Shown here: in pieces, positions 32,783 through 42,146 of the stretch
Position numbering within the stretch: the first letter of the stretch is position 1
How the letters are laid out: the number at the start of each line of letters is the position of its first letter
Origin: an uncultured Bryobacterales bacterium
GTDB lineage: Bacteria; Acidobacteriota; Terriglobia; Bryobacterales; Bryobacteraceae
DNA: 64,000 bases
Assembly: GCA_937959285.1 (NCBI GenBank)
Contig: CALGAR010000143.1
Coordinates: 1-64,000, forward strand
Reading direction: 5' to 3'
Notes under the pieces: generated by a model
Seen by the model: the letters and a program-made list of their open reading frames with translations, nothing else
Database searches by the model: none
What the model was told of the DNA's origin: nothing
Made by a program: the position numbers and the translations under genes

Positions 32783-32811
32783 TTGCTTGAGGCATCCCTA
32801 CTTGGTAGAGT
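32783..32811 (+). promoter_or_regulatory. Possible promoter for the LolA-like gene
   Basis: TTGCTT (32783-32788) and TAGAGT (32806-32811) are separated by 17 bases and would start transcription near 32818, about 47 bases before the TTG start. An inverted repeat AAACAAA/TTTGTTT (32812-32818, 32825-32831) overlaps the expected start site and could be an operator. Confidence 0.4.
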
Positions 32812-32864
32812 AAACAAATACGGGTTTGTTTGGGCCTTTTGGGCCGAGCTAGAGGTGTTTACAG

Positions 32865-33575
32865 TTGCAGCGTTTGGGCTTGCCCGCGATCCTTCTTTTC
32901 TTCTTGCTGGCTGCGCCTGCGGTTCCGCAGGACCCCAGCTCGGAGGTCCTTTGCCGCTACCTTGCCGCCTCTAGCCAGCCCCCACTTCGTGGCGTGTCCA
33001 TGGAGGTGGACTTTGAGGCGAAGCTTCCCAAGCTGAAGAAGGAAGGGAGGCTGCAGGCGCTCCGGATCATCTCAAAGCTGGGAGAGATCCGGTATGTTGT
33101 CGAGCGCTTCGTGGGCGACAACTCGATCAAGAAAGACGTCATCGCCCGCTACATGCAGGCGGAAACTCAGGCTCAGGAAGGCTCGGCAAGCGGCGACGTC
33201 GCCGTTACCCCGCAGAACTATAAGTTCAAGTACAAGGGGCTGACGGAGAGGGACGGTAGAGAATACCACGTCTTTCAACTGACGCCGCGCAAGAAGCGAG
33301 TCGGCTTATACAAGGGGGAACTGTGGCTTGATCCGGTCACCTGCCTCCCCGTCCGTGAAGCCGGCCGGCTTGTAAAGACGCCGTCGATCTTCCTCAAGAA
33401 GATTGAGTTTGTGCGCGACTACGAGATTCGCGACGGACGTGCTCTGCCGAAACAGATTCAGAGCACCGTCGATACCCGGTTCTGGGGTCCCGCCGAGCTC
33501 ATGATCCATTTCAGGAATCTGTCCGTTTACACCGAACCGGAAGCGCCGAGCTTTACGGTTTCCGAGCTGAATTAG
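32865..33575 (+). CDS. Exported protein, LolA-like/lipoprotein-sorting type
   Basis: The 236-residue protein begins at TTG 32865, with AGAGG about 9 bases upstream. It has a signal peptide (to PAVPQD). The rest is a single strand-rich domain: MEVDFEAKLPKLKKEGRLQA, IRYVVERFVGDNSIKKDVIA, VGLYKGELWLDPVTCLPVRE and LPKQIQSTVDTRFWG. The half-barrel order of strands and the WLDPVT-type motif are reminiscent of outer-membrane lipoprotein-sorting (LolA/LolB-like) proteins that bind a hydrophobic ligand. There is no lipobox. Lysine-rich strands may be membrane-facing. Assignment is tentative. Confidence 0.7.
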   Translation: MQRLGLPAILLFFLLAAPAVPQDPSSEVLCRYLAASSQPPLRGVSMEVDFEAKLPKLKKEGRLQALRIISKLGEIRYVVERFVGDNSIKKDVIARYMQAETQAQEGSASGDVAVTPQNYKFKYKGLTERDGREYHVFQLTPRKKRVGLYKGELWLDPVTCLPVREAGRLVKTPSIFLKKIEFVRDYEIRDGRALPKQIQSTVDTRFWGPAELMIHFRNLSVYTEPEAPSFTVSELN

Positions 33576-33707
33576 CCGCAGAGCCTTCCAGGATCTACCC
33601 ACAGCCAGTTCTGCAAGTTACGGCTCCCGCCATCGGCCTTTCCCGGGTTAAGGCGTGAAACTGGGGAGGGAATCTAAAAGTCCTACAGACGGACCTATCT
33701 TGACCCT

Positions 33708-35909
33708 GTGTCCAACTTTGACGGCACAGGAACAAGAAGCGACCGGCTGAAGAACGCAGCGGGAGGCTTCCGTCTGGATTTGAAAATCGGCAATGTCCGC
33801 AACATCATCGTTCTGCGCGCGCTGCCCGGCCTTGGCGACATGCTTTGTTTGGTGCCGGCGGCACGGTCTTTACGGCGTGCGCTACCGCATGCCCGGATCA
33901 CACTGCTGGGTTTACCGTCGGCCGAACCCTTTGCGCAGCGGTTCCGTCACTACTTTGATGAATTCCTGAAGCTGCCGGCGTTCCCGGGAATTTGGGAGGC
34001 GGAAGACCACACGGTTCGTGAACTGCCCTCCTTTCTGGCTGCTGTCCAGCAGCGCGAGTACGACCTCGCCCTCCAACTTCACGGCAGCGGAACGATTAGC
34101 AATACTCTCATCTCCTTGATTGGAGCGAAGCGGACGGCAGGATTTTTTGAAGAGGGCCGCTATCGCCCCGAAAACGGACTCTTCTTTGAATATCCCGGCA
34201 ATCTTTCCGAAATTCGGAGAAATCTTGCGCTCCTTCAGCACTTGGGGATTCCGTGTAGCGGCGAGCATTTGGAATTCCCACTTGCTTCCGCTGACTTCGG
34301 GGAGCTTGATCGCGTCGAAGGCGCCAAGGATCTCCGCCCGAACGAGTACGTGTGCATACACCCGGGCGCGAAAACGGCATCCCGGCGCTGGCTTCCTGAG
34401 CGCTTCGCGGCCGTGGCAGATGAACTGGCGCGGCACGACCTGAAGGTCGTATTGACGGGCAGGCAGGACGAAGCCGCCTTGAACGAAGCGGTGGCGCAGG
34501 CGATGCATGAGCCGTGCGTGAATCTGGCGTGCGATATGAGCGCCGGAGCTCTCGCAGCGCTGCTATCCCGGGCGCGCCTGGTTGTTTCCAACGATACGGG
34601 CGTTTCCCATCTGGCGGCAGCTCTTCGCGTGCCTAGCGTTGTGATCTTCAGCGCAGCTGATCCTGTCCGCTGGGCTCCGCTTGACACCCGGCGTCACCGG
34701 GCGATCTTTGCTCCTGTCGACTGCCGGCCCTGTTCGTACGAGGAGTGCCCCATCCATCATCCCTGCGTCGAGAATGTCGAAACAGAGGCGGTCCTTGCGC
34801 CCGCGCTCGAACTTCTCGAGTCGGACTGGTTGCAGCCCCGGGATGACTGGAAGCATGTCAGGAAGCTGCTTGCAATCCGCCTGGGACCACCCGAAGGAGT
34901 GATCCAGTGCGGACCCGCCCTCCGCGCTTTGCGCGAGGCCCTTCCTGAAGCAACCATTACCCTTGCTTCGACGGCTGCCGGCAGCGCTGCTGTGCCCTTG
35001 CTGCCCTGGGTTGACGACTCTCTGATTCTGCGCTCCGCAAAAACGAAAGCGGATGGCATCTTCATCGATCCCTTCCAGCAATCGGAATTTATTGGGAATC
35101 TGGCGTCGCGCGGTTTCGATGGCGCCATTCTCTTTACGAACCCAAGACAATCGCCTTATTCCGCCGCGTACGCTTGCGCGCTTGCGGGTATCCCTTTGCG
35201 GGCTGCCCAGTCGATGGAATTCGGAGGCGCGCTGCTGACGGACTGGGTCCGATGTTCCAATCTCAACACAAATCTTGTGAACCGCCACCTGGACCTTGTC
35301 GAGGATCTCGGATTTCAAGTTCGGAGGACGGAGATTGAGCTGAGGCTCCCCTCGCAGGCGAGGGCGGAGGCAGATGCGAGTCTGCGGCAGGTGGGATTGG
35401 GTCTTGACCAACCATTCCTGCTGTTCGCCGCTCCACACCGTGTGCAGGCAGAGGCTACCGGAATCATACGTGAGGAACTCGGCGAGCTGTGGCGCCTGCT
35501 GGATGGGGCCAGGCTTGCCGCACAGGAGGCCAAGCTGCCCTTGGCCGTGGTCGCGAATGGTCCGGAGCGAGAGGCGATCAGCCTCGTCTTCGGTAGCGCG
35601 GACGTCCGCCTCCTGCCGCCTCTCAACGATTTCTCACGGCTGGCGGCCCTGATCTCAGCCGCGTCTCTGCTGTTTACCGGCAGGCCGTCTTTGGTTTCGA
35701 TCGCCGATGCCTTTCGGATCCCGATTCTGTGCGTTCGACCTCCTGCGCGTCCCCTTTCTCAATGGGCCCCGCTCGTTTCACCGTTCCGCGTGCCAGCACC
35801 GGAGGCGCCGCCGAAGAAGCTGGCTGAGACTGCGCTTTCATTGCTCGATCTCGGCGCTGGTTCCTTTGCGACCGCGAGCCAATCTCACTCGACCAGGAGG
35901 ATTGCGTGA
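33708..35909 (+). CDS. Tandem double glycosyltransferase family 9 (two heptosyltransferase-type units)
   Basis: The 733-residue protein starts at GTG 33708 (TATCTT ends 6 bases before it; no Shine-Dalgarno). Residues about 30-360 are a complete GT9 unit: LRALPGLGDMLCLVPAARSL, HPGAKTASRRWLPERFAAVA, SNDTGVSHLAAALRVPSVVI. Residues about 380-710 are a second, degenerate copy (LLAIRLGPPEGVIQCGPALR, TGRPSLVSIADAFRIPILCV), in which the SNDTG motif has become TGRPS. Normal GT9 enzymes are about 350 residues. They add ADP-heptose to LPS core-type acceptors. The second half may bind the acceptor rather than transfer sugar. Overlaps the next gene in GTGA. Confidence 0.85.
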   Translation: MSNFDGTGTRSDRLKNAAGGFRLDLKIGNVRNIIVLRALPGLGDMLCLVPAARSLRRALPHARITLLGLPSAEPFAQRFRHYFDEFLKLPAFPGIWEAEDHTVRELPSFLAAVQQREYDLALQLHGSGTISNTLISLIGAKRTAGFFEEGRYRPENGLFFEYPGNLSEIRRNLALLQHLGIPCSGEHLEFPLASADFGELDRVEGAKDLRPNEYVCIHPGAKTASRRWLPERFAAVADELARHDLKVVLTGRQDEAALNEAVAQAMHEPCVNLACDMSAGALAALLSRARLVVSNDTGVSHLAAALRVPSVVIFSAADPVRWAPLDTRRHRAIFAPVDCRPCSYEECPIHHPCVENVETEAVLAPALELLESDWLQPRDDWKHVRKLLAIRLGPPEGVIQCGPALRALREALPEATITLASTAAGSAAVPLLPWVDDSLILRSAKTKADGIFIDPFQQSEFIGNLASRGFDGAILFTNPRQSPYSAAYACALAGIPLRAAQSMEFGGALLTDWVRCSNLNTNLVNRHLDLVEDLGFQVRRTEIELRLPSQARAEADASLRQVGLGLDQPFLLFAAPHRVQAEATGIIREELGELWRLLDGARLAAQEAKLPLAVVANGPEREAISLVFGSADVRLLPPLNDFSRLAALISAASLLFTGRPSLVSIADAFRIPILCVRPPARPLSQWAPLVSPFRVPAPEAPPKKLAETALSLLDLGAGSFATASQSHSTRRIA

Positions 35910-36907
35910 CTCGATTGCGCGTGCTCACCTGGCACATCCATGGAAGCTATCTCTACTATCTCGCGCACGCCAACATCGATTTCGTCGTACCTTTCAAGCC
36001 GGATCGTCCCGAAGGCTATGGAGGACGCGGAGGAACATTGCCTTGGCCGGAGAACCTGCAGGAGTTGCCTGCCGAAGAGGTGCGGCGTCATGAGTTCGAT
36101 TGCATCCTCTTTCAGTCTCAGAAGAACTATCTCGAAGACCAGTACGAGATTCTGAGCGAAAAGCAGCGGCTACTCCCTCGCATCTACCTGGAACACGATC
36201 CGCCCCGGCACAGTCCGACCGACACTCCTCACCCGGTCGACGACCCCGGCGTTCTGCTAATTCACGTCACGCCCTTTAACGAATTGATGTGGGATAGCCG
36301 CTCCACCCCCATACGCGTCATTGAGCACGGCGTTACCGTTCCGGACGATGCCCGGTACAGCGGAGAGCTGGAACGCGGCTTGGTCATAATCAATGGGCTA
36401 CGATCGCGCGGGCGGCGTCTGGGAGTTGACATCTTCGAACGCGTGCGGGCTGAAGTGCCGTTGGACCTCGTAGGCATGGAGTCCGAAATGATGGGAGGAC
36501 TTGGCGAGGTGGGACATGCGGCCCTCCCTTACTTTGCCTCGCGCTACCGGTTCCTCTTCAATCCGATCCGGTACACCAGCCTGGGGCTTGCGGTCTGCGA
36601 GGCGATGATGGTCGGTCTTCCAATTATCGGTCTGGCCACGACGGAGATGGCCACCGCCGTGGAAAACGGCGTTTCAGGCTACGTCGACACGGACGTCAGT
36701 CGTTTGGTTCAGCATATGAAACGACTCTTGAACGATCGCAGTGAGGCGCACCGCCTCAGCAAAGGAGCGCGGACGACAGCCCGTCAGCGCTTCTCCTTGG
36801 AGCGCTTCACCAGAGATTGGGAGGATGCCATTCGCTCCTCTGTTCGAAGATGGCGCGCGGCAGATGCGGAAGGCATCCGGATGCCAGCGGGAGAGGCAGC
36901 GCAATGA
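35906..36907 (+). CDS. GT4-type glycosyltransferase
   Basis: GTG 35906 is preceded by AGGAGG and overlaps the previous stop. The 333-residue protein is a GT-B glycosyltransferase. The N-terminal half is shortened (HIHGSYLYYLAHANIDFVVP). The C-terminal half includes YTSLGLAVCEAMMVGLPIIG, the usual acceptor/donor-binding E-x7-E region (one Glu retained), and a closing RFSLERFTRDWEDA helix. The donor is unknown. It shares ATGA with the GT4-SIS fusion, so the products probably act in sequence on one glycan. Confidence 0.85.
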   Translation: MTRLRVLTWHIHGSYLYYLAHANIDFVVPFKPDRPEGYGGRGGTLPWPENLQELPAEEVRRHEFDCILFQSQKNYLEDQYEILSEKQRLLPRIYLEHDPPRHSPTDTPHPVDDPGVLLIHVTPFNELMWDSRSTPIRVIEHGVTVPDDARYSGELERGLVIINGLRSRGRRLGVDIFERVRAEVPLDLVGMESEMMGGLGEVGHAALPYFASRYRFLFNPIRYTSLGLAVCEAMMVGLPIIGLATTEMATAVENGVSGYVDTDVSRLVQHMKRLLNDRSEAHRLSKGARTTARQRFSLERFTRDWEDAIRSSVRRWRAADAEGIRMPAGEAAQ

Positions 36908-38847
36908 TCCGGCGAGTCGCGCTCATCAGCGAACACGCATCTCCGCTATGCGCTCTCGGAACGGTGGATAGCGGCGGCCAGAACGTGTACGTGGGGCAGC
37001 TCGCGTGCAATCTCGCGGCGAGCGGCTACCAGGTGGACGTGTTCACGAGGCGGGACAGCCCGGAGCTGTCGGAAGTCCTGCGGTGGTGCGACGGTGTCCG
37101 TGTGATCCATGTTCCAGCCGGCCCGGCGGTGTTCGTTCCGAAGGAGGAGATGCTGGGCTTGATGCCGGAGTTCACGGCCTACATGATCGACTTCTGCCGG
37201 AGCACGTCGCAGTCTTACTGTATCCTGCACGCCAACTTCTGGATGTCCGGCCTGGTTGCGGCGGACATCAAGCAGCAACTCGGAATTCCCTTCGTGATCA
37301 CCTTCCACGCGCTTGGCCGCATTCGCAGGAAGTATCAAGGACCGAACGACAAGTTCCCGGATGAGCGATTCGCCATAGAAGACCGCATCGTGGCGGAAGC
37401 CGACCGAATCGTCGCGGAATGTCCGCAGGATGAAGAGGATCTCATTCGCCTTTATAATGCCGATCCTGCCAAAATCACGATCGTTCCCTGCGGCTTTGAT
37501 CCCTCCGAGCTGTGGCCGATTCACAAGCCTGTGGCGCGCAATCACCTCGGCATTAAAGACGATGAACGAGTCATCCTCCAGCTTGGCCGCATCGTGCCGC
37601 GCAAGGGGATCGACAATGCGATTCGGGGCTTTGGACGCTTTGTCAAATCGCACGGCGCCGAAGCCCGGCTGCTCATCGTTGGCGGAGAGCGGAGCGACGC
37701 CAATGCGCCTGAAGAGCCAGAGATCGCGCGGCTGAAGGATATCGCCGAGAAGGAAGGAGTGGCTGAACTCGTCAACTTTGCAGGACGGTGTGACCGCGAG
37801 CAGTTGAAGTATTACTACAGCGCGGCTGACATCTTCGTAACCACTCCCTGGTACGAGCCGTTCGGCATTACACCCGTAGAGGCGATGGCTTGCGGCACTC
37901 CGGTGATCGGATCGAATGTCGGTGGAATCAAATTCACCGTTCGCGATAACGAAACCGGGTATCTCATCCCGCCCAATGATCCGGAGGCGCTCGCCGAGAG
38001 GATCGCCGACCTCTATAAGCATCCAAAGCTGATGAGCGTCCTCAGCCGGCAGGCAATCCGCCGCGTCAATGATCTGTTCACGTGGAAGAAAGTAGCGGAC
38101 GCTGTCGCTGCCGTTTACGAAGAAGTCCTAACGGCGGGCTATCCGATCCGTCATCGGGCCGAGGATCATTTTGACCCTGTAGAACGGGGCTTCCAGGAAA
38201 CTATTCAGGTATTGCAGGAATCATCACGGCGCCTCCGGACCAGCATTCTGAAGGTGGCGGAAGCACTAAGCGACTGCTTTGCTTCGGGAGGAAAGGTGCT
38301 GATTTGCGCCAGCGGCGGCGCGGGCGGGGAAGCCCAGCGCTTTGCCGCTGACTTTTTGGGGCGCTTCAAGCGAACGGACCGCCCGGGACTTCCCGTGATC
38401 TCGTTGAACCCGGATTTCGGCTCCTTCGCATCGTGCTCGGAGGAACTGGGGGGAGATGAACTGCTCGAGCGTCAGGTGGAAGCCTTCGGCCAGGCCGGCG
38501 ATATCCTCCTCGGCATCAGCCCGCTGGGCCGCTCCTTTGGGCTCATCCGAGCCTTTGGAATGGCGCGCCGCCTGGGTTTGCGCTGTATTGCAATTGCGGG
38601 TGGCACCGGCGGCGAGCTGAATCAGCTATCCGATCTTTGCGTTCTTGTTCCTTCTTCAAACGCGCAGCACATCCAGGAGGCGCAGATGGTGATCGTGCAT
38701 CTGCTGTGCGAGCTCGTCGAAGAACGCTTCGGATTCCGCCGCCGGCTGGAGGATCAGCGTCCCGTGTCAAGAACCGTCGTCAAGCTGCCCCGCCTCCACC
38801 CGCAGGCGCGGACCGGGCCGTTTCGTCCGAGCAAAGCCGTTTCGTAG
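36904..38847 (+). CDS. GT4 glycosyltransferase fused to a GmhA-like SIS domain
   Basis: ATG 36904 overlaps the previous stop in ATGA. Residues 1-410 of the 647 are a full GT4 enzyme with VDSGGQNVYVGQLACNLA (sucrose-synthase/glycosyltransferase-like N-terminus), LGRIVPRKGIDNAIRG and WYEPFGITPVEAMACGTPV. Residues about 430-620 are a SIS domain of the sedoheptulose-7-phosphate isomerase type, with SNAQHIQEAQMVIVHLL preserving the GmhA Gln and His. The GNGGS loop reads ASGGAGG, the FAEEL acid is Asp (FAADF) and STSGNS reads SPLGRS, so isomerase activity may be altered or lost. Middle gene of the heptose cluster. Confidence 0.85.
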   Translation: MIRRVALISEHASPLCALGTVDSGGQNVYVGQLACNLAASGYQVDVFTRRDSPELSEVLRWCDGVRVIHVPAGPAVFVPKEEMLGLMPEFTAYMIDFCRSTSQSYCILHANFWMSGLVAADIKQQLGIPFVITFHALGRIRRKYQGPNDKFPDERFAIEDRIVAEADRIVAECPQDEEDLIRLYNADPAKITIVPCGFDPSELWPIHKPVARNHLGIKDDERVILQLGRIVPRKGIDNAIRGFGRFVKSHGAEARLLIVGGERSDANAPEEPEIARLKDIAEKEGVAELVNFAGRCDREQLKYYYSAADIFVTTPWYEPFGITPVEAMACGTPVIGSNVGGIKFTVRDNETGYLIPPNDPEALAERIADLYKHPKLMSVLSRQAIRRVNDLFTWKKVADAVAAVYEEVLTAGYPIRHRAEDHFDPVERGFQETIQVLQESSRRLRTSILKVAEALSDCFASGGKVLICASGGAGGEAQRFAADFLGRFKRTDRPGLPVISLNPDFGSFASCSEELGGDELLERQVEAFGQAGDILLGISPLGRSFGLIRAFGMARRLGLRCIAIAGGTGGELNQLSDLCVLVPSSNAQHIQEAQMVIVHLLCELVEERFGFRRRLEDQRPVSRTVVKLPRLHPQARTGPFRPSKAVS

Positions 38848-38871
38848 TCAGGGACTGGAGGAGGATGACGC

Positions 38872-39594
38872 ATGCGTGATCTAGCTGGAAGAGTCGCGAT
38901 CGTGACAGGCGCGGGCCGGGGTTTGGGCGCGGCGATTTCCCACAACCTCGCCGCTGCGGGAGTCAACGTGATTGCCGCGGACATCTGCGGCGATCTTGCG
39001 GAACAGACAGCCGCTGCGATCACCAACGGAGTCCGGGCCGAACCTTACACCTTCGACGCTGGCGATGAGCGCGAGACGGCGTCTCTGGTTCAGCACGTAC
39101 TGAAGAACTTCGGACGTCTCGACATCATCGTCAACAATGCCGGTACCGATGTGACTGTGCCGGTTGAGGAGCTGCAGTTTGACGACTGGGACCGCATTCA
39201 ACGGACGAACCTACGCGGACCGTTCGTCATGGCCAAGACGGTCTTTCCGGTCTTAAGGAGTGCCGGAGGGGGACATATCGTCAACATCGTCTCCACCGCG
39301 GCGAAGCGCGCTTGGGCCAACGCCTCCGCCTATCACGCCAGTAAGTGGGGCCTGCTTGGTTTGAGCCACGCCTTGCATGTGGAAGGACGGCCTGTGGGAA
39401 TCAAGGTCACGGCTGTGATCTGCGGCGGCATGCGCACACCATTCCTGCTCGACCGCTTCCCGGACCTCGATCCCAATGTTTTGCAAGACCCCCGGAACGT
39501 CGCGGAGACTGTGCGCTTCGTGCTCTCGCAGCCCGATGAAACTGTGATCCCGGAGATTATGGTGCTGCCGGTTCGGGAAACATCCTGGCCATGA
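38872..39594 (+). CDS. Short-chain dehydrogenase/reductase in the heptose cluster
   Basis: The 240-residue classical SDR has VTGAGRGLGAAI, VNNAGTDVTVP, IVNIVSTAAKRA (Ser) and the catalytic YHASKWG pair (Tyr, Lys). It lacks the usual GGW/GG ending of fatty-acid-type SDRs and ends VLPVRETSWP. It overlaps gmhB in ATGA, so it probably modifies a heptose or nucleotide-heptose intermediate, for example by oxidising or reducing a ring carbon. The substrate cannot be told from sequence. GAGGAGGATG precedes its start. Confidence 0.87.
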   Translation: MRDLAGRVAIVTGAGRGLGAAISHNLAAAGVNVIAADICGDLAEQTAAAITNGVRAEPYTFDAGDERETASLVQHVLKNFGRLDIIVNNAGTDVTVPVEELQFDDWDRIQRTNLRGPFVMAKTVFPVLRSAGGGHIVNIVSTAAKRAWANASAYHASKWGLLGLSHALHVEGRPVGIKVTAVICGGMRTPFLLDRFPDLDPNVLQDPRNVAETVRFVLSQPDETVIPEIMVLPVRETSWP

Positions 39595-40217
39595 GCGGAA
39601 AGAGGAAGGCGATCTTTCTCGACAAGGACGGGACGCTGATTGAAAACGTGCCGTTTAACGTCGATCCGGGTCAAATTCGTCTTGCCCCGTCGGCCGAGTC
39701 CGCCCTGCCGCGCTTGTGCAGCGCCGGATTTCGCCTTGTGGTCGTTTCGAACCAGCCGGGTGTTGCGCGGGGCCTGTTCCCGGAAGCGGCCCTCGCGCGC
39801 GTGTATTCCAGAATTGCTGAATTGCTGAATACGATCCACGTCGTGCTGGACGGCTTCTATTACTGCCCCCATCATCCGGCCGGTGTTGTGCCTCCTTATG
39901 CGTCCCCGTGCGAGTGCCGGAAGCCTCGTCCCGGTCTCCTGCTTCGCGCCGCCTCGGAGATGAATCTGGACCTCGGGTCGAGCTGGCTGATCGGGGATAT
40001 TCTGGACGACGTCGAAGCCGGGCATGCCGCCGGATGCCGCTCTATTCTGATCGCGAACGGAAACGAGACGGAATGGAAAATCTCGCCTTCGCGCTGGCCT
40101 GACTACATCGCCACCGATCTCGCCAGCGCTGCGGAATACATTCTCGGGTCTTCCCGCATGCTGCCTGCAGTTGACGCCCGGCCAACTGCGTCAGCCGGCT
40201 ACCGGAACGCGCGATGA
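39591..40217 (+). CDS. gmhB: D-glycero-manno-heptose-1,7-bisphosphate 7-phosphatase-type HAD enzyme
   Basis: The 208-residue protein is a HAD-IIIA phosphatase with FLDKDGTLIENVPF (two catalytic Asp), VVSNQPGVARG, the zinc loop YYCPHHPAG...CECRKP (Cys, His, Cys, Cys) and LIGDILDDVEAGHAAGC. This set is characteristic of GmhB, which removes the 7-phosphate in ADP-heptose biosynthesis. Histidinol-phosphate phosphatase (HisB-N) shares the fold, but the context of GT9 and SIS genes favours GmhB. No hldE-type kinase/adenylyltransferase or epimerase is nearby. Overlaps its neighbours on both sides by four bases. Confidence 0.9.
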   Translation: MSGKRKAIFLDKDGTLIENVPFNVDPGQIRLAPSAESALPRLCSAGFRLVVVSNQPGVARGLFPEAALARVYSRIAELLNTIHVVLDGFYYCPHHPAGVVPPYASPCECRKPRPGLLLRAASEMNLDLGSSWLIGDILDDVEAGHAAGCRSILIANGNETEWKISPSRWPDYIATDLASAAEYILGSSRMLPAVDARPTASAGYRNAR

Positions 40218-41320
40218 GTCGATGGAGAGAAGCACGGCGGTTCCTTTGTGTTCGTCTCGATGCGATGGGAGACCTGCTCATGACGACCCCCGCAATTCGA
40301 GCGATCCGTGAATACGTCCCCTCTTCTTCCATCACGCTTCTGACCTCCCCGTCGGGCGCGGCTGTCGCGTCGATGGTGCCGGAGATCGATGAGTTTCTTA
40401 TCTACGAAGCGCCCTGGATGAAAGCTACCGGGCGGCGGGAGAGCAGCGGCCCTGAGTTCGATCTCGCCAGCCGTCTGCGGCGTCTTTCCTTCGATGCGGC
40501 AGTCATCTTTACCGTCTACAGCCAGAGTCCTCTCCCAGCGGCCTTGCTCTGCTACATGGCAGATATCCCGCTTCGCCTGGCGCACTGCCGCGAGAACCCG
40601 TATCAATTGCTGACAGATTGGGTTCCGGAGACGGAGCCGCAGCAGGGCATTCGCCACGAATGCCGCCGCCACCTGGATCTGGTCGCAAGCGTCGGCTTTC
40701 ACGCCACCGATGCCCGCATGTCGCTGCGTCCCGATCCGGAGGTGTGTGCGAGAGTCAGGAAGCTCTTGCAGGAGTGCGGTGTTTGGGGCGAAGGGCCGTG
40801 GACCGTGATACATCCGGGCGCGAGCGCTCCATCGCGGCGCTATCCGCCGGAACTGTTTGCCGCTGCCTGCCGCGCTTTAGTTGTTGAGCAAGGATGGCGT
40901 ATCGTTTTTACCGGATCAGCTGAGGAAGCTTCTCTTGTCGAGGAAATTTTGCGAACGATGAATGCCCCAGGCGTGTCGCTTGCCGGACGGCTCGGTGTGG
41001 ATGGTCTTACTGCCCTCTTATCCTTCGCCCCTCTCCTGATCTCGAACAATACCGGACCCGTGCACATCGCTGCCGCGCTCGGCACGCCCGTTGTAGATCT
41101 CTACGCGCTTACGAATCCCCAGCATACGCCGTGGCGCGTGCCGAATCGCGTGCTCTCGTTCGACGTCCCCTGCAAGTACTGCTACAAGAGTATCTGCCCG
41201 GAGGGCCACAACGATTGCTTGCGCAGGATTGCGCCGTCAGAAGTCGTTCAAGCCGCGCTCGACTTGTACAGAGAGACCCGGCAGGGCGCTTTGAAGAAGG
41301 AGCTTCTGGCGGATGCCTGA
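40214..41320 (+). CDS. GT9 family glycosyltransferase (heptosyltransferase-type)
   Basis: The 368-residue protein has RLDAMGDLLMTTPAIRAI at the N-terminus, HPGASAPSRRYPPELFA and SNNTGPVHIAAALGTPVVD, which are the conserved GT9 segments. The region CKYCYKSICPEGHNDC near the C-terminus contains a cysteine cluster that recurs in several of the cluster's GT9 proteins. Start shares ATGA with gmhB. GT9 members use ADP-heptose (or related) donors to extend LPS core. Overlaps the next gene by 8 bases. Confidence 0.9.
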   Translation: MSRWREARRFLCVRLDAMGDLLMTTPAIRAIREYVPSSSITLLTSPSGAAVASMVPEIDEFLIYEAPWMKATGRRESSGPEFDLASRLRRLSFDAAVIFTVYSQSPLPAALLCYMADIPLRLAHCRENPYQLLTDWVPETEPQQGIRHECRRHLDLVASVGFHATDARMSLRPDPEVCARVRKLLQECGVWGEGPWTVIHPGASAPSRRYPPELFAAACRALVVEQGWRIVFTGSAEEASLVEEILRTMNAPGVSLAGRLGVDGLTALLSFAPLLISNNTGPVHIAAALGTPVVDLYALTNPQHTPWRVPNRVLSFDVPCKYCYKSICPEGHNDCLRRIAPSEVVQAALDLYRETRQGALKKELLADA

Positions 41321-42146
41321 AGTCGAAGTGCTCATTCCGACGTACAACCGGCCCGGTGCTCTCGCTGTCACGCTTGCAAGTCTTGTTGGGCAGCAGATGC
41401 GCGAGTTCGATGTTGTGATCTCGGACCAGAGCGAACCGGGCATCGCTCTGGACAGCGGCGAGGTTCGCGCCGTGCTCCGGGTGTTGTCAGCGCGGGGGCA
41501 CAGGGTCCAGTTCTTGCGAAATCTTCCACGACGAGGGCTCGCCCACCAGCGGCAGTTCCTGCTGGATCATTCCAGCGCGCGCTATCTCCTGTTCCTCGAT
41601 GACGACGTCATTCTCGAGCCGGAAGTTGTGGGACGGATGTATAGCGTGCTGTGCGAGGACGGGTGCGGGTTTGCGGGGTGCGCGGTGATCGGTCTGAGTT
41701 ACTTGGATGATGTTCGGCCGCACGAGCAGGAGATTGAGTTCTGGGACGGGCCCGTTGAGCCGGAAATCGTGACTCCCGAGTCTCCTATGTGGCAGCGTTA
41801 CCGTCTCCATAATGCAGCCAATCTGTACCACGTGCAGCAGCGCCTGAACCTGGCTCCCGGGGAAGTTCGCAAGTATCGGGTAGCGTGGGTCGGCGGATGC
41901 GTGATGTACCGCGCCGATGCTTTGCGCGATGCCGGCGGATTCGAATTCTGGCGGGAACTGCCGGAGGATCACTGCGGGGAAGACGTTCTGGCGCAGCTGC
42001 GTGTCATGGCCAGGTTCGGCGGGTGCGGGCTTCTTCCCTCTGGCGTCTATCATCAGGAGCTGCCGACGACAGTTCGCAACCGGAACATTGACGCGCCTCG
42101 CATTCTCGGCCTCGACACCGAGCCTGGCGGCTTCGCGGCGAAGTGA
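41313..42146 (+). CDS. GT2 family glycosyltransferase
   Basis: This 277-residue GT-A enzyme begins VEVLIPTYNRPGALAVTLAS and has DQSEPG and YLLFLDDDVILEPE, whose DDD is the metal-nucleotide-binding motif. The acceptor-side region is WVGGCVMYRADALRDAGGFE with the catalytic EDHCGEDV acid. It lacks membrane helices, so it uses a nucleotide sugar in the cytoplasm. The gene overlaps the preceding GT9 by 8 bases and abuts the DUF421 gene, whose ATG follows its stop directly. Confidence 0.9.
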   Translation: MPEVEVLIPTYNRPGALAVTLASLVGQQMREFDVVISDQSEPGIALDSGEVRAVLRVLSARGHRVQFLRNLPRRGLAHQRQFLLDHSSARYLLFLDDDVILEPEVVGRMYSVLCEDGCGFAGCAVIGLSYLDDVRPHEQEIEFWDGPVEPEIVTPESPMWQRYRLHNAANLYHVQQRLNLAPGEVRKYRVAWVGGCVMYRADALRDAGGFEFWRELPEDHCGEDVLAQLRVMARFGGCGLLPSGVYHQELPTTVRNRNIDAPRILGLDTEPGGFAAK

